64,000 nucleotides of DNA from Candidatus Zixiibacteriota bacterium. Lineage in GTDB: Bacteria > Zixibacteria > MSB-5A5 > WJJR01 > JAJRUJ01. This document shows, piece after piece, positions 46,530 through 54,838 of this stretch (its first letter is position 1; every line of letters begins with the position of its first letter). Position numbers and translations under genes: made by a program. Under the pieces are notes generated by a model that saw only the letters and a program-made list of their open reading frames with translations, made no database searches and was not told the origin of the DNA. Where the stretch lies: positions 1 through 64,000 of the forward strand of contig JAJRUJ010000011.1 in NCBI GenBank assembly GCA_024277855.1. Reading direction: 5' to 3'.

Positions 46530-46585
46530 CGAAATAGAATTCCGAACCTGCCCTCCGGTACAATGTATACGACACCGGTCCGCCG

Positions 46586-47461
46586 TTAACCATCATATTT
46601 ATCCAGGCGAAGGCCAAATCGTTCAATTCGGGCGATCAGGCCGTCCAGGGAGTAACCGATGACTATCGCCCGCCCGACGATATTGCTACGAGATATCGCT
46701 CCCCATAAACGGGAATCTTCGGCCATGTCGCGGTTGTCCCCCAGTAAAAAGTACTCACCGGCGGCCACCGTTATGGGGCCGAGATTGTCGCGCACCGACT
46801 CACCCGCGGAAATGATGCGGGTCGGATCGGCAAAAACTGCCGTCGACGGAGTGCCAGCGCGCCGATGATTAATATATACGATTTTGTTTTGTAATAGGAG
46901 GGTATCTCCGGGCAACGCCGCCACCCGTAAGATCAGGTCTTCATCCCTGGTATCCCGGGGCTTGGTGCAAACGACGAGATCTCCTCGGTGGGGCGGGTGA
47001 TCGGCATATGCGCGGAGATCGACCAAGACAAAATCTCCCGGCAGAATGGTGTTTTCCATCGCACCCGCTTTCGACGCGACAATACCAATACTCATGATCG
47101 ATTTTGCCGTTTGGTTGACGAAAAACAGAGCGGCCAGCCAGATAACCAACACCGCGACATATGCTTTGCCGGTATTGGATGATCGCGGGTAATACTGGTT
47201 CCGTCGCGCCAACGCAAAAAATACCGGGATGGCAGAGTAGACCAGACCAACCAAGAGCAGGGTGGCCAACGCATACAATCGAACCCAAAAATCCGTCGCC
47301 AGACTGCCCCCAATCCATACGGCCAACCCGGTAAATCCGGCGGTCGACCAAACGGGGTTTCCAGTGTAGAGGAAGGCGACAGGGGGAGCGATCGAGGCCC
47401 ACAACCCGGCAATCCACCATTTTCGAGGTCGATTGGAAGATTGGCCGACGGTGTTTTCCAT
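46586..47461 (-). CDS. Signal peptidase I homologue lacking both catalytic residues
   Basis: About 291 residues with several N-terminal membrane segments (to about residue 125) and the S26 fold: box B reads GAMENTILPGDFVLV, box D ILRVAALPGD and box E LGDNRDMAEDSR. In active enzymes box B has Ser before Met and box D has Lys before Arg. Here those positions are Ala (codon GCG, 47060-47062) and Leu (codon TTA, 46928-46930). Everything structural is kept, so it is probably a folded but inactive homologue. I start it at ATG 47461, just after the mutS2 stop and preceded by AAGGAT. Its role is unknown. Confidence 0.82.
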   Translation of the reverse strand: MENTVGQSSNRPRKWWIAGLWASIAPPVAFLYTGNPVWSTAGFTGLAVWIGGSLATDFWVRLYALATLLLVGLVYSAIPVFFALARRNQYYPRSSNTGKAYVAVLVIWLAALFFVNQTAKSIMSIGIVASKAGAMENTILPGDFVLVDLRAYADHPPHRGDLVVCTKPRDTRDEDLILRVAALPGDTLLLQNKIVYINHRRAGTPSTAVFADPTRIISAGESVRDNLGPITVAAGEYFLLGDNRDMAEDSRLWGAISRSNIVGRAIVIGYSLDGLIARIERFGLRLDKYDG

Positions 47462-47462
47462 G

Positions 47463-49859
47463 TCAATCCTTGACCAGGCGGGCAATGGTTACACCCAGAC
47501 CGCCCTCGTTCCATTCACCGAGATGGAATGAATTTACTCGCTTGTCGGATTTAAGCATCTCGGTGATTACCCGTCGCAGGATTCCCTCACCTTTCCCGTG
47601 AATAATCCGGACTTCCTCCCACCCGGTCAAACGGGCCTCGTCCAGATAGCGGTCCAACGCCTCGAGGGCTTCCTCACCGGTGAGTCCTCGCAGAGAGATT
47701 TCGGGTTTGATGTCGGTGGTAACATTGAGGTTAATCGGCGATGGGTGTACTTCCGGATTCGCCGGTTCTTCGGCGGCGATCCTGCGGCAGTGGGCCAGAT
47801 CGACAGTATAATACATATTGCCCAGACGCAATTTTACTTTTCCCCGGTCGGCAAAGATATCCACAACTTCGCCCTCTTTGCCAAAGATGGCGACCCAGAC
47901 CCGGTCACCCGGTTCGATTTCACCTTCAATTTGTCGTGGCGGCGGCGGAGGATCATCGCGCAAGGCTTCCTTTTTTTGCCGGGTTTCCGCCGCACGCTTC
48001 TTAAGTCTATGATGTGTCTCCCGGACAAGTTTCTTCTCTGCCTGAGATTCACGGATTTCCCGCACCAACCGTTCCATCTCACGCTTGGTCTCGGCGATAA
48101 TTTTTTCCGATTCGGCCAGCGCTTTGGCCGCAAACTCTTTTTCGAGTTCACGCATTTTTTTCGTTTTTGATTGGAGCAAATCTTCCAAATCGGCGGTGAT
48201 CTTTTGGCGGCGTTTGAGTTCCGCCTCCTGTTGCCGTGTGTTGCGTAAAGTACTTTCCAACTCCGCAAGCAGACCGGTCAGGTTGACTTCCTGCGTACCC
48301 ATTAGTTCGGTAGCCCGTTCGGTAATTTCTTCCGGCATGCCCAATCGCCGGGCGATGTCGATCGCGTATGATGATCCGGGAACCCCGAGGTTAAGCCGAT
48401 AGGTCGGGTTCAAAGTTTCGGCGTCAAATTCCACTGCCGCATTTTCGATGCGGGGATCGTTTTGCGAAAGCGTTTTCAAGGCAGTGTAATGAGTGGTACA
48501 CATCACCCGCACATTCCGCTGCACCAGGGACATGATGATCGCTTCGCCCAGCGCCGCGCCTTCCTTCGGATCGGTCCCGGCACCGAGTTCATCGAGCAAC
48601 ACCAACGAATTTTCATCTGCCTGTTCGACCGCGTGTCGGATTTGTCGAACATGAGAAGAAAAAGTCGACAGGGAAGACTCGATTGACTGTTCGTCACCGA
48701 TATCGGCAAATAGCGAAGTGAATACCCCGATGGCGGTTCCCTCACCGACGGGGACCGGCAAGCCGGCCTGGACCATCGAGATGAGCAACCCGGTTGTTTT
48801 TAACGAAACGGTTTTGCCGCCGGTGTTTGGTCCGGTAACCACCAGGGCGATAAATGATTCACCCAATTTTAATGTGATCGGTACCACCGACTCGGCGGGG
48901 TCCTGTCCATCCTCGACCGCCTTGAGCACCAGGAGTGGATGACGACCGTCGACCAGCGAGATCATTGGCCGGTCGACAAGATCGGGCATCCGCGAATCGG
49001 TTTTCTTCGCCCAGTTTGCCCGGGCGTGAAGGGAGTCGAGCACGCCGAGGACCCGGACATTTTCGGTTAATTCCACCGATTCGCTGCGCACCATCCGGGT
49101 GATCGAGCGGAGGATTTTTTCGACCTCCCGGCGTTCTTCGATCATGACCTGGCGCAATCGGTTGTTCAGTTCAATGACTTTGAACGGCTCGACGAACAAC
49201 GTCTGCCCGGTGGATGAGCGGTCCTGAATGACGCCCTCACGGGGGCTGACATCGCCGGTACGCACCGGGATGACAAAACGGTCGTTGCGCAGAGTAATGA
49301 TATCTTCCTGCCAGGCGGGGTCGGGGTCTTTTCCGGCAAGGATTTTTTTCAGGCGTTCGATAATTGTCGTCCGCACATTGCGCATCTCGCCGCGCAGTTT
49401 TTTTAATTCGGAAGAGGCGTTGTCCCGCACTTCGCCGTCATCGTCGATCGCCGTCCGAATCCGCTTGACGATTGCGAACCCGGAGACAAGGTGGGAGAGG
49501 TGTTCCTCGGTCAAGGGGTATTTGTCCGCCGAGACCTTGGAGAATTTCATCAAGTCCTGACACACTTCCAGAAAATCCGCGATCGCCAGCAGTTCTTTTG
49601 GGTCGAGGAAGATTTCCTCAACAGAGGTACGTAGAATCGAAGGTCGAATGTCCGCGACGCGAGAGAGGGGGAAATCGCCTTCGTGGGCGAGAATGGCGAT
49701 CATCTCTCGTAACTGGTCCGCCGCCTCGGTGACACGGCGGTATTCCGTATCCGGTCGCCGGGCAGCCAGCATTTCTGCGCCGACTGCGGTCAGACAAAAT
49801 CCGGAAATAGATTCGATGATTTTACCGAATTCCAGTATTTCCAACGTGTGTCGATCCAT
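47463..49859 (-). CDS. mutS2: MutS2 ATPase/endonuclease
   Basis: About 798 residues with core and lever helices, the ABC-type ATPase (Walker A GPNTGGKTVSLKT, Walker B LVLLDELGAGTDP), a long basic coiled coil, a KOW-like segment and a C-terminal Smr domain (ISLRGLTGEEALEAL, IIHGKGEGILRR). MutS2 suppresses recombination and, in Gram-positive bacteria, rescues collided ribosomes. The ATG at 49859 follows GAGGT; an upstream start 42 bases earlier is less likely. Confidence 0.95.
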   Translation of the reverse strand: MDRHTLEILEFGKIIESISGFCLTAVGAEMLAARRPDTEYRRVTEAADQLREMIAILAHEGDFPLSRVADIRPSILRTSVEEIFLDPKELLAIADFLEVCQDLMKFSKVSADKYPLTEEHLSHLVSGFAIVKRIRTAIDDDGEVRDNASSELKKLRGEMRNVRTTIIERLKKILAGKDPDPAWQEDIITLRNDRFVIPVRTGDVSPREGVIQDRSSTGQTLFVEPFKVIELNNRLRQVMIEERREVEKILRSITRMVRSESVELTENVRVLGVLDSLHARANWAKKTDSRMPDLVDRPMISLVDGRHPLLVLKAVEDGQDPAESVVPITLKLGESFIALVVTGPNTGGKTVSLKTTGLLISMVQAGLPVPVGEGTAIGVFTSLFADIGDEQSIESSLSTFSSHVRQIRHAVEQADENSLVLLDELGAGTDPKEGAALGEAIIMSLVQRNVRVMCTTHYTALKTLSQNDPRIENAAVEFDAETLNPTYRLNLGVPGSSYAIDIARRLGMPEEITERATELMGTQEVNLTGLLAELESTLRNTRQQEAELKRRQKITADLEDLLQSKTKKMRELEKEFAAKALAESEKIIAETKREMERLVREIRESQAEKKLVRETHHRLKKRAAETRQKKEALRDDPPPPPRQIEGEIEPGDRVWVAIFGKEGEVVDIFADRGKVKLRLGNMYYTVDLAHCRRIAAEEPANPEVHPSPINLNVTTDIKPEISLRGLTGEEALEALDRYLDEARLTGWEEVRIIHGKGEGILRRVITEMLKSDKRVNSFHLGEWNEGGLGVTIARLVKD

Positions 49860-49918
49860 CGCTAACCTCGCGCCAAAACATACGAAAAATCTTGACGGCA
49901 TTCCACCGCTGCGGAGGC

Positions 49919-49945
49919 AAAAAAAAACGCCCGCAGGCGGGCGTT
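49919..49945 (-). terminator. Terminator after cvpA
   Basis: On the minus strand AACGCCCGC pairs with GCGGGCGTT around a minimal loop, then nine T. It sits between cvpA and mutS2, so mutS2 must be transcribed by read-through or from its own promoter. Confidence 0.88.
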
Positions 49946-49968
49946 CTAAATTTTCACACTCGACTGCC

Positions 49969-50622
49969 TCATTGCTGATCGGAGAATAAATACCGCTCTA
50001 CTCGGTCCAGAAAGTCGTTGATCCGCGCGCGTTCCAGGTTGTTCAACGGCCGACGTTTGATATGCTTTCCCGGTTCCGGTTCGACCGAGGACGGGACTCC
50101 GGTCAATGAATCCTCCAGTTTGAGCACAAATGACCGCTCCGAAGGATGAAGTTTGCCGGTCGCCTCATACATAAAGGGCACCGAGGAAGCCATCCGCATC
50201 GTCAGCGTCGAATCTTCCAATTTCTGTTCGAGCGCATAAGGGAGAGGGACATACAACAGCATGAACATCGCAAAGCCCGCCAGGATCCAGCCGTGCATGA
50301 CTCCGGCGATTGCCCCGCCGACTTTGTCGGCGCGTCCCAATTTCTGGATTTCGGCCACCCGATAAAATATTTTCGCCGCAAACTTGAACCCGGCATACAA
50401 TAACCCACCGGAAAGAAGAAATGCCACAAACGAGGCCCAAAGCGGCGATGCCTTAAGCCAGTATTCGGCCTGGACGGTGAGATAGTCGTTGTAGTGAACC
50501 GCCAGCACGATGGCGCCGGCCAGGGCGATCACGCCGGTGACTTCGCGCACAAACCCTACTTTGCTGCCATAAATCGCCCCGGAAACCAAGACGGACAACA
50601 GAACCAGATCGATGATATTCAT
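49969..50622 (-). CDS. CvpA family membrane protein
   Basis: A 217-residue protein with four predicted membrane helices in the first 135 residues, starting MNIIDLVLLSVLVSGAIYG and including the conserved GFVREV segment and GAIAGVMHGWILAG. The remainder is a charged cytoplasmic tail ending in RVERYLFSDQQ. CvpA proteins are linked to colicin V production, envelope stress and purine metabolism, without a settled biochemical role. GGAGAGGG precedes the start. Confidence 0.9.
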   Translation of the reverse strand: MNIIDLVLLSVLVSGAIYGSKVGFVREVTGVIALAGAIVLAVHYNDYLTVQAEYWLKASPLWASFVAFLLSGGLLYAGFKFAAKIFYRVAEIQKLGRADKVGGAIAGVMHGWILAGFAMFMLLYVPLPYALEQKLEDSTLTMRMASSVPFMYEATGKLHPSERSFVLKLEDSLTGVPSSVEPEPGKHIKRRPLNNLERARINDFLDRVERYLFSDQQ

Positions 50623-50788
50623 GGTCCCTCTCCGGTTTACCCTGCGTTACCGATGAGGGCCGAGAAAACGGCCAGTAATCTGTATTTTCGACCGTGCCGC
50701 CTGAACTGTCCGGTGGCCCCTGCCCCTTACCGATCGAATCAAATGCCCGAATCCTCGCACTCACGCCTTTACTGAGAACGAGGATGTC

Positions 50789-51241
50789 CTACTTTTTCAA
50801 ACGTACATTTACTATCGCGGCAATTCGCTTGCCGTCAGCTCGTCCACCGGCCTTAGCGACCGTGGCTTTCATTACCTTGCCAAAATCCTGTGGGGTGGAG
50901 GCAGCCAACTCATCAATAACCTCAGTGACGAGGTTATCAAGCTCATCGTCGGACAACTCCGCCGGGAGGAATTCTTTGATAATCAGCAATTCCGCCGCTT
51001 CGGTCTCGGCCCGGTCGGAGCGTCCCCCCTTTTTAAACGCATCGATTGAATCTTTGCGTTTCTTGGCCGCTGATTGCAACACGGCCAGACAATCGTCGTC
51101 GGTTAAGTCTTTCCCGAGTTCGATCTCTTTATATTTCAAGTCGGATTTCAAGCCGCGAAGAACACTCGTACGTAGTTCTTCCCTTGCTTTCATCGCCGAG
51201 GTTAACTCGGTGACGATCCGATTCCATAACGCCGCACTCAT
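50789..51241 (-). CDS. GatB/YqeY domain protein
   Basis: A 150-residue YqeY protein, homologous to the C-terminal tail of amidotransferase GatB. It has the helical region [18 protein letters not shown], then [19 protein letters not shown] and the terminal [20 protein letters not shown]. Its ATG overlaps the rpsU stop (ATGA), the usual rpsU-yqeY pair. The exact role is unknown; a tRNA-related one is assumed for the family. Confidence 0.92.
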   Translation of the reverse strand: MSAALWNRIVTELTSAMKAREELRTSVLRGLKSDLKYKEIELGKDLTDDDCLAVLQSAAKKRKDSIDAFKKGGRSDRAETEAAELLIIKEFLPAELSDDELDNLVTEVIDELAASTPQDFGKVMKATVAKAGGRADGKRIAAIVNVRLKK

Positions 51242-51435
51242 CTTCTATTCCGCTGTTGTTTCTTGCGGTTGCGGCGGATTGCCTGATTCATTTTGCGCTT
51301 ACGACGATCAGATGGCTTCTCAAAATGCTGATGCTTTTTGATGTCGGACATAATGCCGGACTTTTCGCAAGCCTTGTTAAACCGTCTCAACGCTCTTTCA
51401 AATGTTTCTTCGTCACGAACACGAACTCCTGCCAT
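51238..51435 (-). CDS. rpsU: 30S ribosomal protein S21
   Basis: A 65-residue, strongly basic protein, [20 protein letters not shown] followed by the [14 protein letters not shown] pattern of bS21. It takes part in 30S initiation near the anti-Shine-Dalgarno helix. It leads the minus-strand rpsU-yqeY-cvpA-mutS2-lepB-like-dnaG string. Promoter boxes upstream are not convincing. Confidence 0.95.
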   Translation of the reverse strand: MAGVRVRDEETFERALRRFNKACEKSGIMSDIKKHQHFEKPSDRRKRKMNQAIRRNRKKQQRNRR

Positions 51436-51653
51436 TTAGTGGGCCAAACCCCCTCTCATCGCGGCCTCCAACCTTTGTTTCGGGGAAAAACCGCATCTGC
51501 AAAATTGTCCGGGTTTGGAGTCCGGGACCTGCCCGGATACACTACACCCCATACCTCTAAGAGTATAAAAAGTAAGACTTTGGCAGATTGTCAATCAAAA
51601 TCGGTCATTCAGGAGAGATTGCTTTCCAGTCGGCGGTTATCTATATAGCAATC

Positions 51654-52325
51654 ATGGAAGCCGAATCAAACATCCGGGGCGTTATTTTCGATATGGATGG
51701 GGTGTTGATCGACTCAGAAATCCTGCATTATAAATCCACAATAATGTATCTAAACGATGAATTGGGATTGTCTTACGATGAAGAAGAAAACCGGGAATTC
51801 CTTGGTCGTTCCGATTTTTACATGTTTGAAATCCTTAAAGCACGCTACAATCTTGAATTATCCATCCAGCAAATGATCGAGCGGCGCCGTGACATTTATC
51901 TGAATTTATTGGCTGGGAATGTCCAACTCATTGACGGTGTGGCAGATTTTGTCCGCTTTCTCGAGGATTCCGGCTACAAACTCGGATTGGCCTCATCCTC
52001 ACTGGAGAAAATCATCAACATGGTTGTCCTGGAGGGCGGGATTGGGGCCTGTTTCAAACATATCCAATCAGGTGAAAACCTGGCCAACAGCAAGCCCGAC
52101 CCGGAGATTTTCCTGGTGACTGCCGAGAAGTTGGGCGTGCGACCGGATGGATGCGCCGTGATCGAGGATACGACAGTCGGTATTCAGGCGGCCAAGGCCG
52201 CCGGGATGTACGCCATCGGTTTCGCTGTTCCGGGGGCGCCGGAACAGGATTTTGGTGAGGCGGATGTGGTTGTCGACTCATTTGAGACGTTGAAGCATCG
52301 GCGCATACTGCCGGTAATCGAGTAG
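51654..52325 (+). CDS. HAD-superfamily phosphatase, beta-phosphoglucomutase-like
   Basis: A 223-residue HAD hydrolase with a helical cap: motif I FDMDGVLIDSE, motif II LASSSLEK, motif III Lys within NSKPDPEIF and motif IV VIEDTTVGIQAAKAAGM. This pattern fits the beta-phosphoglucomutase/sugar-phosphate phosphatase subgroup; the substrate is unknown. The ATG at 51654 has no obvious ribosome site. It is convergent with rsmE. Confidence 0.9.
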   Translation: MEAESNIRGVIFDMDGVLIDSEILHYKSTIMYLNDELGLSYDEEENREFLGRSDFYMFEILKARYNLELSIQQMIERRRDIYLNLLAGNVQLIDGVADFVRFLEDSGYKLGLASSSLEKIINMVVLEGGIGACFKHIQSGENLANSKPDPEIFLVTAEKLGVRPDGCAVIEDTTVGIQAAKAAGMYAIGFAVPGAPEQDFGEADVVVDSFETLKHRRILPVIE

Positions 52326-52329
52326 TTTG

Positions 52330-53130
52330 TCAGCCCTCAATTGCGCCGACTATCCGTGCGGTAAAGACAATTGCCGCTGTCTCGGTACGTAATCGTCGGG
52401 GGCCGAGGTTGACCGAATATGCGCCATTTGTCCGCAGTTGAAAAATCTCCGTCGCACTCAAGCCACCCTCCGGGCCGACAATCAGGAGAATCTTACGGGC
52501 TGGTGAGACTAACTCGGTTGCCTGATCGAACGTAATTGACCCACGAGTTGGATCGGCAACAAGTATTCGGTGGTAATTATCAAATGTCCCGGCCAGGTCG
52601 ACCAAAGAACGGATGGGGCCGACTTCCGGCCAGACCGAGCGTAAAGACTGCTTCATTGCCGCCAGCGTAACCCGGTGATAGCGATTTATTTTGCGTTTAG
52701 CAGCGGCAGGGTCATCGGTTTTGACTGCCGATTTTTCGGAGATGAAGGGGATAATTCGGCTGACACCCAGTTCGGTTGCTTTTTCGCAGGTGAGGTCAAA
52801 TTTCCCTGCTTTGGATAAACCAGCGGCAAGGGTTACCCTAACCGGTGGTTCGCCCCAATGTTTGACCGTCTTGAATACCCGGCAGACGAACTTGCGCGGG
52901 GAAGCCGAAATGACCTCGCACATATGGGCCAAGCCCTGTCCATCCACGACGGTAATCGGCATGCCCTCGGCAAGCCGGCAGACAGTTGCGGCATGTTTGG
53001 CTTCGGCCGGATCGAGCACAATTGTCCCATCCGCCCCGAGTGGCGGCGGAGCATAAAACGTCGTAATCTCGCCTCGCCGACGAGCGGGTTTATTTCCGGA
53101 ATCTGCCATCTGCCCAACCAAAACGATCAC
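52330..53130 (-). CDS. rsmE: 16S rRNA (uracil1498-N3)-methyltransferase
   Basis: A protein of 259-266 residues with an N-terminal PUA-like domain and a SPOUT knot: LGVSRIIPFISEKSA, LLIVGPEGGLSATEI and the knot NLGPRRLRTETAA. It methylates U1498 of 16S rRNA. Two starts are possible: GTG at 53130, overlapping the glnA stop in a GTGA arrangement that would couple translation, or ATG at 53109. I report the longer reading. Confidence 0.92.
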   Translation of the reverse strand: MIVLVGQMADSGNKPARRRGEITTFYAPPPLGADGTIVLDPAEAKHAATVCRLAEGMPITVVDGQGLAHMCEVISASPRKFVCRVFKTVKHWGEPPVRVTLAAGLSKAGKFDLTCEKATELGVSRIIPFISEKSAVKTDDPAAAKRKINRYHRVTLAAMKQSLRSVWPEVGPIRSLVDLAGTFDNYHRILVADPTRGSITFDQATELVSPARKILLIVGPEGGLSATEIFQLRTNGAYSVNLGPRRLRTETAAIVFTARIVGAIEG

Positions 53131-54557
53131 GTTTCAAAATACAATTGCATCTCATAGGGGTGCGGCCGGTTGCGCACCGCCAGGTACTCGTGCTCATATT
53201 TATATTTTGCGTACGCTTTGACCATGTTTTCCGGGAAAACGTCGTTTTCGGTGAGATAATGATGGTCATCCTTGAGCGCCAGCAAAGCCCGACCAAGACT
53301 GTCCGGGAGTCTCCTGATTTTTTCACGCTGTTCGCGGTTCCAGTGAAACACATCTTCGTCGATCGGCCCAAGACCCATTGAAGTCGGGTCAAGCTCCTGT
53401 TTCATTCCGTCCAGCCCTGCCAGCAGTTGTGCGGCAATGGCCAGGTAGATATTACAGGTTGCATCCGGGGGACGGAATTCCATCCGTTTGTCTTTGGGCG
53501 CGGTAGCATATTTGGGAATGCGGATGGCGGCGGAACGATTGGCCAGCGAGAAGAAACAATTTACCGGCGCTTCGTATCCGGGAATAAGCCGCTTATAGGA
53601 GTTCGTCGACGGGTTGGTCCAGGCCAGCAGGCCATCGGCATGATGAAGGATACCGGCGATATATGACTGTCCCTGTTTAGAAAGGCCGGCATATCCCTTT
53701 TTGTCGTAGAACAACGGCTTTTTACCCTTGAATAAATGCTGATGAAAGTGCATGCCCGAGCCGGCCTCTTCAAAAAGCGGTTTGGGCATGAACGTCGCCA
53801 CCTGGTCGTTGCGGCTGGCAACCATTTTGACGATATACTTGGCCCACATCGTGCGGTCGGCGACGACCAGCGGTTCGTCGAGTTTCATCTCGATTTCCAA
53901 TTGGCCGGGTCCGCCGACTTCATGATGGTGGTAATGGACCGGAATACCGATCTCTTCCATCCGCTGGACCATCAATGAGCGCAGATTGTACAATTTGTCG
54001 CGGGGGGGGATTTCGTGGTAGCCGCCTTTTTGCGGGATCCAATAACCAAGATTTTGGTCTGAAGCTTCACCGGTATTCCAGAATGCCTCGACGGCGTCGA
54101 TTTCGTAAAAAGACCGGTTGACCGAGGTGCCGTAGCGAACGTCGGAAAAAACATAAAACTCGAATTCCGGACCCCAGAGCGAGCGGTCGGCGAGTTTTGA
54201 TTTTTTCATATACTCATCGGCTTTTTTGAGGATACGCCGTGGATCCCGCTCATACGGTTCACGCGTATCGGCTTCGGCCAGGTCACAGATAAATGACATG
54301 GTCGGTCGATCCCAAAACGGGTCGATAACACCGGTTGACAAGTCCGGGATACAGACCATATCACCGGCTTCAAGCGTCTTAAAGCCGGGGATCGATGAAC
54401 CATCGAAACCGATGCCTTCGGTCATGATCTTCGGTGAAAGTGTAGAAGCCGGGATCGTGATATGCTGCCAGCCGCCGAAGAGGTTGCAAAATTTCAGATC
54501 GATTTGCACGATCTTGTTTTTCTTAATGAACGATTGCCATTCGCTCAGTGATTTCAT
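53127..54557 (-). CDS. glnA: Glutamine synthetase type I
   Basis: A 476-residue glutamine synthetase, making glutamine from glutamate, ammonia and ATP. Signatures are FDGSSIPGF, the WGPEFEFYVF metal site, HYHHHEVGGPGQLEIEM, MHFHQHLF and NPSTNSYKRLIPGYEAPV. The adenylylation tyrosine motif (NLYDLP) of the beta subtype is absent, so regulation should not be by adenylylation. It is immediately followed by rsmE. No operator could be identified in its upstream 280 bases. Confidence 0.95.
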   Translation of the reverse strand: MKSLSEWQSFIKKNKIVQIDLKFCNLFGGWQHITIPASTLSPKIMTEGIGFDGSSIPGFKTLEAGDMVCIPDLSTGVIDPFWDRPTMSFICDLAEADTREPYERDPRRILKKADEYMKKSKLADRSLWGPEFEFYVFSDVRYGTSVNRSFYEIDAVEAFWNTGEASDQNLGYWIPQKGGYHEIPPRDKLYNLRSLMVQRMEEIGIPVHYHHHEVGGPGQLEIEMKLDEPLVVADRTMWAKYIVKMVASRNDQVATFMPKPLFEEAGSGMHFHQHLFKGKKPLFYDKKGYAGLSKQGQSYIAGILHHADGLLAWTNPSTNSYKRLIPGYEAPVNCFFSLANRSAAIRIPKYATAPKDKRMEFRPPDATCNIYLAIAAQLLAGLDGMKQELDPTSMGLGPIDEDVFHWNREQREKIRRLPDSLGRALLALKDDHHYLTENDVFPENMVKAYAKYKYEHEYLAVRNRPHPYEMQLYFET

Positions 54558-54745
54558 CTGCCGGGCCTCCGAAAATTGCTGATCGCTATCGTCATGAGAA
54601 TATAGGCGATTTGGTCCAACTCTGCCCCTGAATTTTGCGCTGATGCTGGCAAAACAAGAGACTTCCGGCGCGACTCAGTAATGGCCCTCCGATACCGGCA
54701 ATGATCCCGCTGATGCTGGATAATTGAAAATCTGCCCCGGCCTTC

Positions 54746-54774
54746 TTTACACCAACCTGTCTGTATGCTATATT
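54746..54774 (+). promoter_or_regulatory. sigma70-like promoter of the second envelope operon
   Basis: TTTACA (54746-54751) and TATATT (54769-54774) are separated by 17 bases, each box five of six to consensus. Start is expected near 54781, giving a leader of about 58 bases. Confidence 0.68.
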
Positions 54775-54838
54775 GTTGGTGGCAATCATGGATTTCCTGG
54801 CTCGCTGAGATGATCGCGGACGACAACGGGGTCATGTT

